Shown: in pieces, positions 1 through 6,968 of the stretch
Layout: each line of letters starts with the position of its first letter
How positions within the stretch are numbered: position 1 is the first letter of the stretch
DNA from: an uncultured Dorea sp.
GTDB lineage: Bacteria; Bacillota; Clostridia; Lachnospirales; Lachnospiraceae
Assembly: GCA_948844705.1 (NCBI GenBank)
Contig: CAQNVT010000074.1
Location: 1 to 10,915, forward strand
Direction of reading: 5' to 3'
Length of the DNA: 10,915 bases
Position numbers and translations under genes: made by a program
Notes under the pieces: model-generated
What the model was told of the DNA's origin: nothing
What the model saw: the letters and a program-made list of their open reading frames with translations, nothing else
Database searches by the model: none

Positions 1-182
1 ACATGAATGTGGAGTCGGTGGACATCAATGCAGTGCTCGAGCTGCTGCTGAAGCGCCTGGGACCTATCGCGACAAGGGCGGACGTCAGGCTGATTTTTGA
101 GAGCCGCAGGCCGGTAATCGCGGAAGTGGATGAGGTCAAGCTGACACTGGCACTGTCGAATCTTGTCGAGAACGGCAAATAA
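1..182 (+). pseudogene. Sensor histidine kinase fragment, truncated at both ends
   Basis: The plus-strand frame is open from the window edge to a TAA at 180-182. From the in-frame ATG at 3 it gives 59 residues. The C-terminal part, with VKLTLALSNLVENG near residues 45-58, is the N-box region of a HATPase_c domain, which normally continues as IKYN or AIKYN. Here it becomes Lys-stop, so the ATP-binding domain (G1, F and G2 boxes) is missing. The preceding residues fit the linker between the dimerisation helices and the ATPase domain. The ATG at 3 is probably internal, because nothing upstream is available. GC content is about 56%, richer than the adjoining minus-strand genes. It is the only coding segment on the plus strand and runs head-on into the operon. 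It is either a contig-end chimera or a kinase gene broken by rearrangement. Confidence 0.7.
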
Positions 183-368
183 AGTATCCTCTCTATAGAC
201 CGGCCTCTGATATTCGGATGCCTCCAGATCGGCGGCAAAGGTTTCAGGACTGGTGTTTCCCTTCTTTACAAAATAAACAATTCCGGCAGAAATCAGTAAG
301 AGTATTAAAAGCACCGACATGCGTGCGATACACCGGTTTCTTCTCCTGCGCCTTCTGTTTCTGCTCAT
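180..368 (-). CDS. Arg-rich N-terminus of a membrane-anchored protein, 3' part missing
   Basis: An ATG at 368 lies 7 nt after the mgsA stop and begins a frame that stays open toward the left edge. The first 16 residues are strongly basic, with a run of six Arg. Residues 18-34 form one hydrophobic segment (MSVLLILLLISAGIVYFV), followed by KKGNTSPETF and a polar stretch. This predicts a single-pass anchor with the N-terminus in the cytoplasm and the remainder outside. After about 63 residues the frame runs antisense through the histidine-kinase fragment, so the genuine C-terminal domain is not in the window. The ribosome binding site is weak (AAGAAGA directly before ATG). Its position after mgsA suggests co-transcription, and the topology would suit a secreted or wall-acting enzyme, but no catalytic domain is visible and I assign no function. 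Confidence 0.5.
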
Positions 369-375
369 TCTTCTT

Positions 376-771
376 TTATCGGTACATTTCACGCCAGTCA
401 AGATCCCCTCTGTCAATTGCCAGGATAATAAGCTCCGCCGTCGCAAGATTGGTTGCCATCGGAATGTTGTAGGTATCGCACAGTCTTATCACATCATTAA
501 CCTCCGGTTCATGGGGCTTGGGATTCATCGGCTCGCGAAGAAAAATCAATGCGTCAATATCATTCTGAGCGATCTGAGCTCCCAGCTGCTGCTTTCCCCC
601 AAGGGGTCCTGCCAGATATTTGTGGATGTTCAGGTTTGTCACCTCTTCGATGAGGCGGCCGGTCGTTCCGGTTGCGTACAATTCATGTTTGCTTAAAATT
701 CCGCGGTACGCAATACAAAAGTTCTGCATCAATGTTTTTTTCGAGTCATGCGCAATCAGACCAATGTTCAT
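376..771 (-). CDS. mgsA: Methylglyoxal synthase family protein (MgsA-like), catalytic Asp replaced
   Basis: MgsA enzymes convert dihydroxyacetone phosphate to methylglyoxal and phosphate, a cytoplasmic bypass of lower glycolysis. This 131-residue product matches the family over its whole length: LIAHD (5-9), LYATGTTGRLI (31-41, phosphate-binding region), AGPLGG (54-59), LIF.REP.N (75-83), H87 and ATNLATAE (106-113). Aligned by eye with E. coli MgsA, D20 is kept (D9) and H98 is kept (H87), but catalytic D71 is K60, D91 is E80 and D101 is E90. Activity is therefore doubtful. The ATG at 771 is chosen over a GTG at 780 because AAGGAG lies 8 nt before the ATG and overlaps the GTG. It follows rodA by 12 nt. 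The symbol reflects family membership and not proven activity. Confidence 0.88.
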   Translation of the reverse strand: MNIGLIAHDSKKTLMQNFCIAYRGILSKHELYATGTTGRLIEEVTNLNIHKYLAGPLGGKQQLGAQIAQNDIDALIFLREPMNPKPHEPEVNDVIRLCDTYNIPMATNLATAELIILAIDRGDLDWREMYR

Positions 772-779
772 TTTTTTCA

Positions 780-785
780 CTCCTT
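780..785 (-). promoter_or_regulatory. Ribosome binding site deciding the mgsA start
   Basis: On the minus strand AAGGAG is followed by 8 nt and then ATG (771). The alternative GTG starts inside this motif and could not use it, so the product begins MNIGLIAHD, as is usual for the family. Confidence 0.75.
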
Positions 786-1911
786 ATTGATATTTTTTCG
801 GTTGCAGTCCTATATTTAACACAAATCCTATACCAATATAGAGACTCACGAGGGAAGTGAGCCCATAGCTGACGAACGGTAAAGGGACTCCCGTATTTGG
901 GAGTATATTCGTGGCAACTCCGATATTAATAAAACTCTGGAATCCGATCAGCCCGCCGATACCGCAGCAGATGACCTTTCCTGCCATATCCTGGGATCGG
1001 ACTCCTATCAATATACATTGTATCACAATCAGTAATAATAAAGCAATAACTATACAGCTGCCGACAAAACCTAATTCTTCTCCGATAATCGCAAAAATAA
1101 AATCCGTCTGAGGTTCGAGAATAAAATTTCCGTTTTTTACGGAGGTTGTCGTATTATTATTTAACCCCTTTCCCATAAGCTGGCCGGAGCCGATCGCCAT
1201 CTCTGAGTTATTCTGCTGATATGCCGCGTCGCTCATGTGGTCCTCTGGATTTAAGAAGGCGAGAATCCTCTCCTGCTGATAATCTCTTAAAAACGGCTGG
1301 TTCGGCTGTACGGCAATAAAAAGAAAGATAACTGCCGAAGGAATCAGGACCAGCAGCACGGTTACAATAAACCGATAACTTAAGCCTCCCACATAAATCA
1401 AAAGACAGATTACAAGCGCCGTACAGATCGTTGTGGAAAGGTTTGGTTCAATCAAAATAAGCCCTAACGGCACTGCGGCCAGTATCGCATATTTTATGAT
1501 TGTTGACCGGTCATTGATATTATTTCTGTGATCCATAATAAATTTTGCAAAAAACAGGATCAGCAAAATCTTGGCAAGCTCGGAGGGTTGAAACTGGGTA
1601 AAACCGAGATTGATCCATCTTCTGGCCCCGTTTACCTCCTGTCCCAGCACTAAAACCATCCCGAGACTGCCCACTGCCCCTGCATATATAAGCCAATACA
1701 GATTGATTACCCATACATAATCAATAAGTGAAAGAACCAGCATACAGACCGTGCCGAAAACGACACCGAAGGCCTGTCTGCTCTGGAGGCTTTCTCTTGC
1801 GCTGCCTACGACAAGGATCCCGATTACGGACAGCGCGGTAACCGAGGCGACCAGATTTATTTTATAATCTCTTAGTTTATAAGGTTTTGCTATAATTTTC
1901 GGTAATCTCAC
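784..1911 (-). CDS. rodA: Rod shape-determining peptidoglycan glycosyltransferase RodA
   Basis: This is a SEDS-family integral membrane enzyme. With PBP2 it polymerises lipid II into glycan strands during lateral wall growth. The 375 residues form about ten hydrophobic segments. Family signatures are present: NGARRWINLG (94-103), FQPSELAKI (107-115), EPNLST (155-160), PQTDFIFAIIGEELG (267-281) and NILPNTGVPLPFVSYG (335-350). D270 corresponds to the essential SEDS Asp in the large extracellular loop. Immediately after SYG the sequence is LTS, where many RodA/FtsW proteins have GGS or GGT. The start is GTG at 1911, overlapping the minE stop by 4 nt (GTGA), with CAGGAG about 8 nt upstream, so translation is probably coupled to minE. 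FtsW and SpoVE are close relatives. Placement with mreBCD, PBP2 and minCDE supports RodA. Confidence 0.93.
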   Translation of the reverse strand: MRLPKIIAKPYKLRDYKINLVASVTALSVIGILVVGSARESLQSRQAFGVVFGTVCMLVLSLIDYVWVINLYWLIYAGAVGSLGMVLVLGQEVNGARRWINLGFTQFQPSELAKILLILFFAKFIMDHRNNINDRSTIIKYAILAAVPLGLILIEPNLSTTICTALVICLLIYVGGLSYRFIVTVLLVLIPSAVIFLFIAVQPNQPFLRDYQQERILAFLNPEDHMSDAAYQQNNSEMAIGSGQLMGKGLNNNTTTSVKNGNFILEPQTDFIFAIIGEELGFVGSCIVIALLLLIVIQCILIGVRSQDMAGKVICCGIGGLIGFQSFINIGVATNILPNTGVPLPFVSYGLTSLVSLYIGIGFVLNIGLQPKKYQ

Positions 1912-2123
1912 GTTTCATCTCCTGCAAATGTAATAAGTATATGTGTTCTGCATATCTCTACTCTGAAATCATCCTCTGCAAGCTCCATATATTTTGACAG
2001 AGAAGAAAAGAGCTCTCTGCATATATTGTCATAATCCTTTGGAGCACAGCATACCCGGTCCGATGTCAGCAGTGTTTTGAGGCGGCTCTTTGCAACCGCC
2101 ACAGAAGAACTTTTCAACAACAT
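1908..2123 (-). CDS. minE: Cell division topological specificity factor MinE
   Basis: MinE displaces MinC from MinD, stimulates the MinD ATPase at the membrane and drives its redistribution, so restricting the inhibitor away from midcell. The product has 71 residues, against about 85-90 for typical MinE. The anti-MinCD region is recognisable as SSSVAVAKSRLKTLLTSDR (5-23), and the dimerisation domain as YDNICRELFSSLSKYMEL (31-48) followed by beta-strand-like FRVEIC and HILITF. The extreme N-terminus is only MLLK before SSS, so the usual Phe-containing amphipathic targeting stretch (for example LLDFFLSRKK in E. coli) is mostly absent. The ATG is well supported by GGGAGG about 6 nt upstream. It lies 11 nt after minD and overlaps rodA by 4 nt. 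The minC-minD context makes the call firm despite divergence. Confidence 0.88.
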   Translation of the reverse strand: MLLKSSSVAVAKSRLKTLLTSDRVCCAPKDYDNICRELFSSLSKYMELAEDDFRVEICRTHILITFAGDET

Positions 2124-2134
2124 GATCCGCCTCC

Positions 2135-2926
2135 CTAATTTTTTCGGAATACATCGGACAATCTGGCGAAGAATCCCCTGCCGGCATTCAGATCGGCAAA
2201 AGGAACCTCCATTCCCATAATTCGTTTACAGATATTAAGATATATTTTTCCGGCGCTGGAATCAAGGCCTATAACAGGCTCTCCCTGATTGGTGCCGATC
2301 ACGACCTGCTCGTCGTCGGGAATCGCGCCGATCAGAGGAATCGAGAGAATCTCCGTCACGTCATCTACGGTCATCATGTCTCCCTTACGGACCATGTCCA
2401 TGCGTATCCGGTTGATAATTAAAGAAATATCCTTGATCTGATTGCTTTCAAGCAGACCGATAATACGGTCTGCATCGCGGATCGCAGATACCTCCGGTGT
2501 TGTCACGATAATTGCCCTGTCCGCTCCCGCAATCGCGTTCTGAAACCCCTGCTCAATGCCGGCCGGACAATCCAGAAGTATGTAATCAAATTCCTCCTTA
2601 AGCTCCGAGGTCAGCTTTTTCATCTGTCCCGGGGAGATCGCCGTCTTATCCCTCGTCTGAGCGGATGGGAGAAGATAGAGACTCTCATACCGCTTGTCCC
2701 TGATAAGCGCCTGCTTTAAACGGCAGGTTCCTTCCACCACATCCACCAGATTATAAACGATCTGGTTTTCAAGTCCCATGACTACGTCCAGGTTCCGAAG
2801 TCCCAGATCCGTGTCGATAACAATAACCTTTTTCTCAAGCTGTGACAGCCCTGCACCGATATTTGCCGTCGTTGTCGTCTTTCCGACTCCGCCTTTTCCT
2901 GATGTAACTACAATAACCTCGCCCAT
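2135..2926 (-). CDS. minD: Septum site-determining ATPase MinD
   Basis: MinD is a ParA/MinD-type deviant Walker ATPase. It dimerises with ATP, binds membrane and recruits MinC. The 263-residue product shows the deviant Walker A GKGGVGKT (10-17, with signature K11 and catalytic K16), switch I IDTDLGLRNLD (37-47), switch II LLDCPAG (117-123) and a C-terminal amphipathic helix FFARLSDVFRKN (252-263) that serves as the membrane-targeting sequence. Length matches the family. The start ATG at 2926 has AGGAGG about 9 nt upstream and overlaps the end of minC by 19 nt, so the two are probably translationally coupled. minE follows after 11 nt. All residues needed for ATP binding and hydrolysis appear intact. 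Confidence 0.97.
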   Translation of the reverse strand: MGEVIVVTSGKGGVGKTTTTANIGAGLSQLEKKVIVIDTDLGLRNLDVVMGLENQIVYNLVDVVEGTCRLKQALIRDKRYESLYLLPSAQTRDKTAISPGQMKKLTSELKEEFDYILLDCPAGIEQGFQNAIAGADRAIIVTTPEVSAIRDADRIIGLLESNQIKDISLIINRIRMDMVRKGDMMTVDDVTEILSIPLIGAIPDDEQVVIGTNQGEPVIGLDSSAGKIYLNICKRIMGMEVPFADLNAGRGFFARLSDVFRKN

Positions 2927-3498
2927 GAATAACTTCCTCCTATAACTGGTTTTAACCTGATCTCTCCGACTCTAAGTCTTACAGCTCTTATATACCGGGC
3001 TGCTATCACCGCCTCATAATTCCCGTCGGCGCCTGCGATCACTGTTCCGTGTATGGTGCCTGTCACCACAACATTTCCTTTAGAAACAACCGTTGCACCT
3101 TCTTCAATATCTCCGATAATTACGATGCTTTTTTCAGCCTCAAGAATCTGTCTTCCTCTCAGCGTACCTCTATAGAACATACCGTCTTCTGCATGGAGCG
3201 CGTTTCTGCTTTCATCCAGCACTCTTTTGTACATTTTTTCCGCGGAATCATTTTTATCTATAATGCATAATATGTGTACCCCTGACGCTTCCTCAATCGT
3301 CTCTACCATTTGAAGCTCTTCATCCTCCGTAAAAGTGCGACCGTTAAATTCCACTGCCATATCCGCATCCTTAAAAAAATGTGCCGATGCTTCAAACTTT
3401 TTTCTCACTGCCAGAAGCAGTTCGCCGTACGGCATAGTGCCGTCAAGATAAATGGTAATGCCGTAACGGTTACTTTTCATTCGAACGGCGTCCCTCAC
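2908..3498 (-). CDS. minC: Septum site-determining protein MinC (FtsZ assembly inhibitor)
   Basis: MinC is recruited to membrane by MinD and blocks FtsZ polymerisation. The N-terminal domain (about 1-85) begins with KSNRYGITIYLDG (8-20). The C-terminal domain is the Gly/Val-rich right-handed beta-helix, from FYRGTLRGRQ (108-117) through IVIIGDIEEGATVVSKGNVVVTGTIHGTV to GNYEAVIAARYIRAVRLRVGEI. The start is GTG at 3498, backed by AGGAAAGGAAG with 7 nt spacing. This gives an N-terminus that aligns with other clostridial MinC. Alternatives at 3534 (ATG) and 3567 extend into the mrdA end and lack good sites. The gene follows mrdA by 16 nt. At 196 residues it is shorter than typical MinC (about 220-230), and the last beta-helix strand and tail after RVGEI are replaced by a brief KPVIGGSYSWARLL. 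Confidence 0.93.
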   Translation of the reverse strand: MRDAVRMKSNRYGITIYLDGTMPYGELLLAVRKKFEASAHFFKDADMAVEFNGRTFTEDEELQMVETIEEASGVHILCIIDKNDSAEKMYKRVLDESRNALHAEDGMFYRGTLRGRQILEAEKSIVIIGDIEEGATVVSKGNVVVTGTIHGTVIAGADGNYEAVIAARYIRAVRLRVGEIRLKPVIGGSYSWARLL

Positions 3499-3505
3499 AT
3501 ATTCT

Positions 3506-3516
3506 CTTCCTTTCCT
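3506..3516 (-). promoter_or_regulatory. Strong ribosome binding site deciding the minC start
   Basis: The minus strand reads AGGAAAGGAAG, then 7 nt (AGAATAT), then GTG at 3498. The motif overlaps the mrdA stop codon region, so ribosomes finishing PBP2 could reinitiate on minC. Confidence 0.7.
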
Positions 3517-6469
3517 AATCACCGTGGGTTTCATTTGTACTGATCTCTGCTGCTTTTCCGGTAACAACCTCCTTTTCCTCTGCCAGATTGTAATAGTATT
3601 TCATTACGTCTCTGGCGATCTCACAAGTATATACCGAGCTGTAGCCGTTTGCAATACGGGTGGCAAATGCCAGCTCCGGATTGTCGCTCGGTGCAAAGCC
3701 AACAAAAAGTGCATGGTCGGAATGTGTTTTACTCTGCTGAGCCGTACCCGTCTTTCCCGCCAGAGATGCATCGCTTAAATTGATATCGGAAAAGGTTGCA
3801 CTGTTCGCTACCATTACTACGTTTTTCATACCGTTATGAATGGCAGTCCATGTGGAAGAAGAAATGCCCTCAATCGTATTTTTTACCTTTGGCTTGAATT
3901 CCTCCAACGTTTTTCCCTCCACATCTGTCACCTTGCTTAGAAGTGACAGATCATAGACTGTTCCTTTATTTGCAACTGCCGTAATATAGCGGGCAAGCTG
4001 ACTGATCGTATAGTTGTTGGTGCCCTGCCCGATAGCCGACGGGACGGATGCCTCATCGGATATCTGCGGATCTGCTTCGGGAATCTCCAGTCCTGTTGTC
4101 TCATCCAGACCGAACATCCGGGCGTATTTTTCCAGGGTGTCCGTCCCCTTTTTACTTGCATAGTAAGGAGCCGTCGCTTCCCCTTCCAGATTATCCTGTG
4201 CGATCAGCTTAAGCCCGTCGCCCTCCAGACTCATCCGGTATCCCATCTCATAGAAGAAGGAGTTGCAGGAATGCTCGATCGCCTGCTCGACGTTGAGATT
4301 TCCGTGCGCTTCCGGATAGATCCAGCACTTGGGATTCGGATCGACCTTTTCATATATACCGTAGCAGGTAATATAATCGTCAAGATTTACGACACCTTCT
4401 GTAAGAGCCGCCGCCGCAACCAACGGCTTATAGGTGGAACCGGGGGCGGTACGCTCCTGCGTCGCGCTGTTGTAAAAGGGCCTGGAGCCGTCGTTTACAA
4501 GCCGGTTATAATAAGCGGAATCCATGGTATTTGCAAGCCGGTTGTTATCATAGCCCGGATAGGATACGCAGGCCAGCACCTGTCCGCTCTTTGTATCCGT
4601 TACGACCATAGAGCCGGTACAGGGTTCGAGCGCAAGCTGCCCCGGTGTGATATCCAGTGTTTCTATCTTGCCGCGTATGAAATCATAAGGCCCCATGCTT
4701 CCGGATAGTAATGCATTGTACTGGTTTCCGTCATCCTCTAATATTCCCTGCTCATATAACATCAGGCAGATCTGGCGTCCCGTTACATTTCCGTTTCGGA
4801 TCATATACCTGTATAACAGCTTGTCAAATGCGTTGTTTTCCTTCAGGCATTCCAGTACAAAGGCGATAAGTCCCTGGTAAAGCTCATCCGAATCAGAATA
4901 TTTTTCACCGGAGGACACATAATCCTGTAGTATGGATGTATCGATCCAGTTTTTGGAAATCGCATAAGTTAAATATTGATATACATTGATAGATTCATCG
5001 TTAGCCCAGGCCTTATAGGTATCGTCATTTGTATCGATAGCATTTGAAAGGAGAACTCCTTCGTTTTCACTTAAAATGTCGTCTACGACATGAAGTATAT
5101 ATGCCTGCATCTCCTTTGACATATCCTTATAGGCGGCGGCCGACGGATTGTTCAGGATCTCCCCGATCTCCGACAGCTTCTTTTCCTTATAGCCGGTAAA
5201 GATATCATATACCTCCTTTTCCGTCGCCCCGGCCGTCTCCTCGCTGAAATGCTCCATATCAAGAATCTCGTTGGAGATAAATGCATTATATACATCTCCG
5301 ATCGGAATGATCGCATCATTTCCGTCCTCCATGTCTGTACGGTCAAAATCCAGCGTATTCTGAATTTTAGCCAGAAGAATTCCTGCGAGCTCCTGTTCTA
5401 TGACGTGATAAATTACCTTCTGGAGGTTGGCGTCAATGGAAAGATACACATCGTCTCCCGCTTCCGGCTCTGTCTGGGAAACGGTTTCGATAATTTTTCC
5501 CACATTATTAACATACAGCTTTACCTTTCCCTTTTTTCCCTTAAGGGCCGAATCCATCGCTCTTTCGATTCCGGATTTGCCGATCGTATCGTTTTTATCA
5601 TAGGTCTTCTGCTCATTCTTGCTAAGCTCATTATATTCCTCAAGCGAGATCTGTCCGGTATATCCGATCACATTGGCAAAGCATACGCTGTCATTATAGC
5701 GTCTGAGAGATTCCTCCTCAATACTGACTCCCTGAAGCGTATCCATATTTTCCATAATATTGGCAACGGTCCTGTCACTGACATCGGCGGCAATCGTCGT
5801 GGAAATATATTTCTGGTAGCTGTTAAGGGACATTGCGTACCGGACGTTGATCAGCTTAAGGATCTCTGTCTTGTCAAGTTTTTCCTGATTCAGCCCGTAG
5901 CCGTAGGTATCGTCGGTACACAGGTAATCAATGATCTGTGCCGCCGTCTGATTCTGCTGCTTCTCCGTCAGATCTTCAATATAGCTTTCGCCGTAGACAT
6001 CGGCGACAAATCGGAGCCTCTGCGTATTATTCTCGGCAACAAATATATAATTGTTATCATTATCAAGAATGATTCCAAAATCATTTATAACGGTATCTCC
6101 GTTGGCTTCTACAATATCGATAACTGTAGATACCACCTTGTTAAGCTCTTTATTCTTTTCCTCAAGCGAATCATATTCTCCGTTATCCTCAATCGTTACG
6201 GAATATGCCAGCTCATTATATGCCAGAAGAACTCCGTTGCGGTCATAAATATTCCCGCGGGTTCCTTCTACCTCTTTTGTTTTCTGAATCTGTATCTCAT
6301 ACTGGTCGGCATAGTCCTGCCCCTTTACGATCTGCAGATAAAAAACTCTCTGTATGAGTATGGAGGAGAGAATGCAAAACACAGCCGCAACTATGAATAC
6401 TCTTGATTTGACGATTTCCCCGATTCCGTTTTTTATTCGTTCCCACAAACTATACAAATTTACTTGCAC
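3515..6469 (-). CDS. mrdA: Penicillin-binding protein 2 (elongasome transpeptidase) with large internal insertion
   Basis: PBP2 is a class B PBP that cross-links glycan made by RodA. It has one membrane anchor (about 24-47) and a periplasm-facing catalytic part. The dimerisation or pedestal domain includes GTRGNIYDRNGVLLAYN (69-85) and IGKSGIERAMDSALKG (296-311). The transpeptidase domain has the catalytic triad of motifs: S678-TYK681, S734-C-N736 and K906-TGT. All are intact. Length is 984 residues, whereas typical PBP2 is about 600-700. The excess is a mostly helical, acidic block at about 363-614, between LSIDANLQKVIYHVIEQE and PCTGSMVVTDTKSGQVLA, exactly where the transpeptidase fold begins. 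The start is uncertain. GTG at 6469 overlaps its own AAAGGAG, whereas TTG at 6457 sits 11 nt after it. The gene overlaps mreD by 20 or 8 nt accordingly. Confidence 0.95.
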   Translation of the reverse strand: MQVNLYSLWERIKNGIGEIVKSRVFIVAAVFCILSSILIQRVFYLQIVKGQDYADQYEIQIQKTKEVEGTRGNIYDRNGVLLAYNELAYSVTIEDNGEYDSLEEKNKELNKVVSTVIDIVEANGDTVINDFGIILDNDNNYIFVAENNTQRLRFVADVYGESYIEDLTEKQQNQTAAQIIDYLCTDDTYGYGLNQEKLDKTEILKLINVRYAMSLNSYQKYISTTIAADVSDRTVANIMENMDTLQGVSIEEESLRRYNDSVCFANVIGYTGQISLEEYNELSKNEQKTYDKNDTIGKSGIERAMDSALKGKKGKVKLYVNNVGKIIETVSQTEPEAGDDVYLSIDANLQKVIYHVIEQELAGILLAKIQNTLDFDRTDMEDGNDAIIPIGDVYNAFISNEILDMEHFSEETAGATEKEVYDIFTGYKEKKLSEIGEILNNPSAAAYKDMSKEMQAYILHVVDDILSENEGVLLSNAIDTNDDTYKAWANDESINVYQYLTYAISKNWIDTSILQDYVSSGEKYSDSDELYQGLIAFVLECLKENNAFDKLLYRYMIRNGNVTGRQICLMLYEQGILEDDGNQYNALLSGSMGPYDFIRGKIETLDITPGQLALEPCTGSMVVTDTKSGQVLACVSYPGYDNNRLANTMDSAYYNRLVNDGSRPFYNSATQERTAPGSTYKPLVAAAALTEGVVNLDDYITCYGIYEKVDPNPKCWIYPEAHGNLNVEQAIEHSCNSFFYEMGYRMSLEGDGLKLIAQDNLEGEATAPYYASKKGTDTLEKYARMFGLDETTGLEIPEADPQISDEASVPSAIGQGTNNYTISQLARYITAVANKGTVYDLSLLSKVTDVEGKTLEEFKPKVKNTIEGISSSTWTAIHNGMKNVVMVANSATFSDINLSDASLAGKTGTAQQSKTHSDHALFVGFAPSDNPELAFATRIANGYSSVYTCEIARDVMKYYYNLAEEKEVVTGKAAEISTNETHGD

Positions 6470-6968
6470 TCCTTTGTTCTTCTGCTTCTAATTTTTTGTT
6501 GATGTGTAAGATCACCTGATATAAAACCAGTGTGGCCAGTATCGTATACACAAGCTCGGGTAAGATAATATGGATAAGATGGTCATAAATTTCAAAATCT
6601 CCGCGCAGGACATAGATGAAGAAGCAGGTAGCCATTCCGTAGAAGAACTCACTGATACCGATAAGTACAAGCGGAAGCTTTATATCCTCATCGTAGAACA
6701 GCTTGTGAAAAAAGCCGTTCATATATCCTACAAAGGTAAAAAGCATCATATTAAATCCAAGAGCGACTCCCCAGAACAGATCCGCAAATATCCCCGCCGT
6801 GAAGCCCACAAACATTCCTTCCTTTTTTCCGCGCATAAAGCCGAAGGAAGCGACGACAATGATCAGAAGATCCGGTCCTGCCGAGGCGAAAAGGAAATGA
6901 GAAAATATTACGCTTTGCAGGAGAAAGGTAATAAGGATAATCACTAATATTGTAAGCTTTCTTTTCAT
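6450..6968 (-). CDS. mreD: Rod shape-determining membrane protein MreD
   Basis: MreD is the small polytopic membrane partner of MreC in the elongasome. It has 172 residues, normal for the family, and about five hydrophobic segments, beginning with LTILVIILITFLLQSVIF (5-22). The typical GPDLLIIVVASFGFMRG motif (31-47) and KKEGMFVGFTAGIFADLFWG (48-67) follow, with the last segment at VYTILATLVLYQVIL. The tail is charged and cytoplasmic-looking. The start ATG at 6968 shares one base with the mreC stop (TGATG), which implies translational coupling. Its end overlaps the beginning of mrdA. Sequence conservation in MreD is low in general, so position between mreC and PBP2 is an important part of the call. 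Confidence 0.93.
   Translation of the reverse strand: MKRKLTILVIILITFLLQSVIFSHFLFASAGPDLLIIVVASFGFMRGKKEGMFVGFTAGIFADLFWGVALGFNMMLFTFVGYMNGFFHKLFYDEDIKLPLVLIGISEFFYGMATCFFIYVLRGDFEIYDHLIHIILPELVYTILATLVLYQVILHINKKLEAEEQRSASKFV

Noticed and set aside
1..179. Minus-strand membrane ORF continuing through to the window edge
   Set aside because: The frame is open, but the plus strand here clearly encodes a histidine-kinase N-box, so the minus-strand reading is antisense shadow beyond about position 180.
319..696. A 125-codon plus-strand frame over mgsA
   Set aside because: It is a shadow of mgsA, whose family motifs on the minus strand are unambiguous.
784..1911. RodA with SYGLTS where SYGGS or SYGGT is common, considered as a loss-of-function sign
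   Set aside because: The essential Asp (D270) and the other SEDS motifs are intact. The Leu substitution looks like lineage variation and not damage.
5249..6406. A 385-codon open frame on the plus strand, opposite mrdA
   Set aside because: It is antisense to a clear PBP2 with intact motifs and has no family-like sequence and a composition typical of a shadow frame. There is no supporting ribosome binding site or context.
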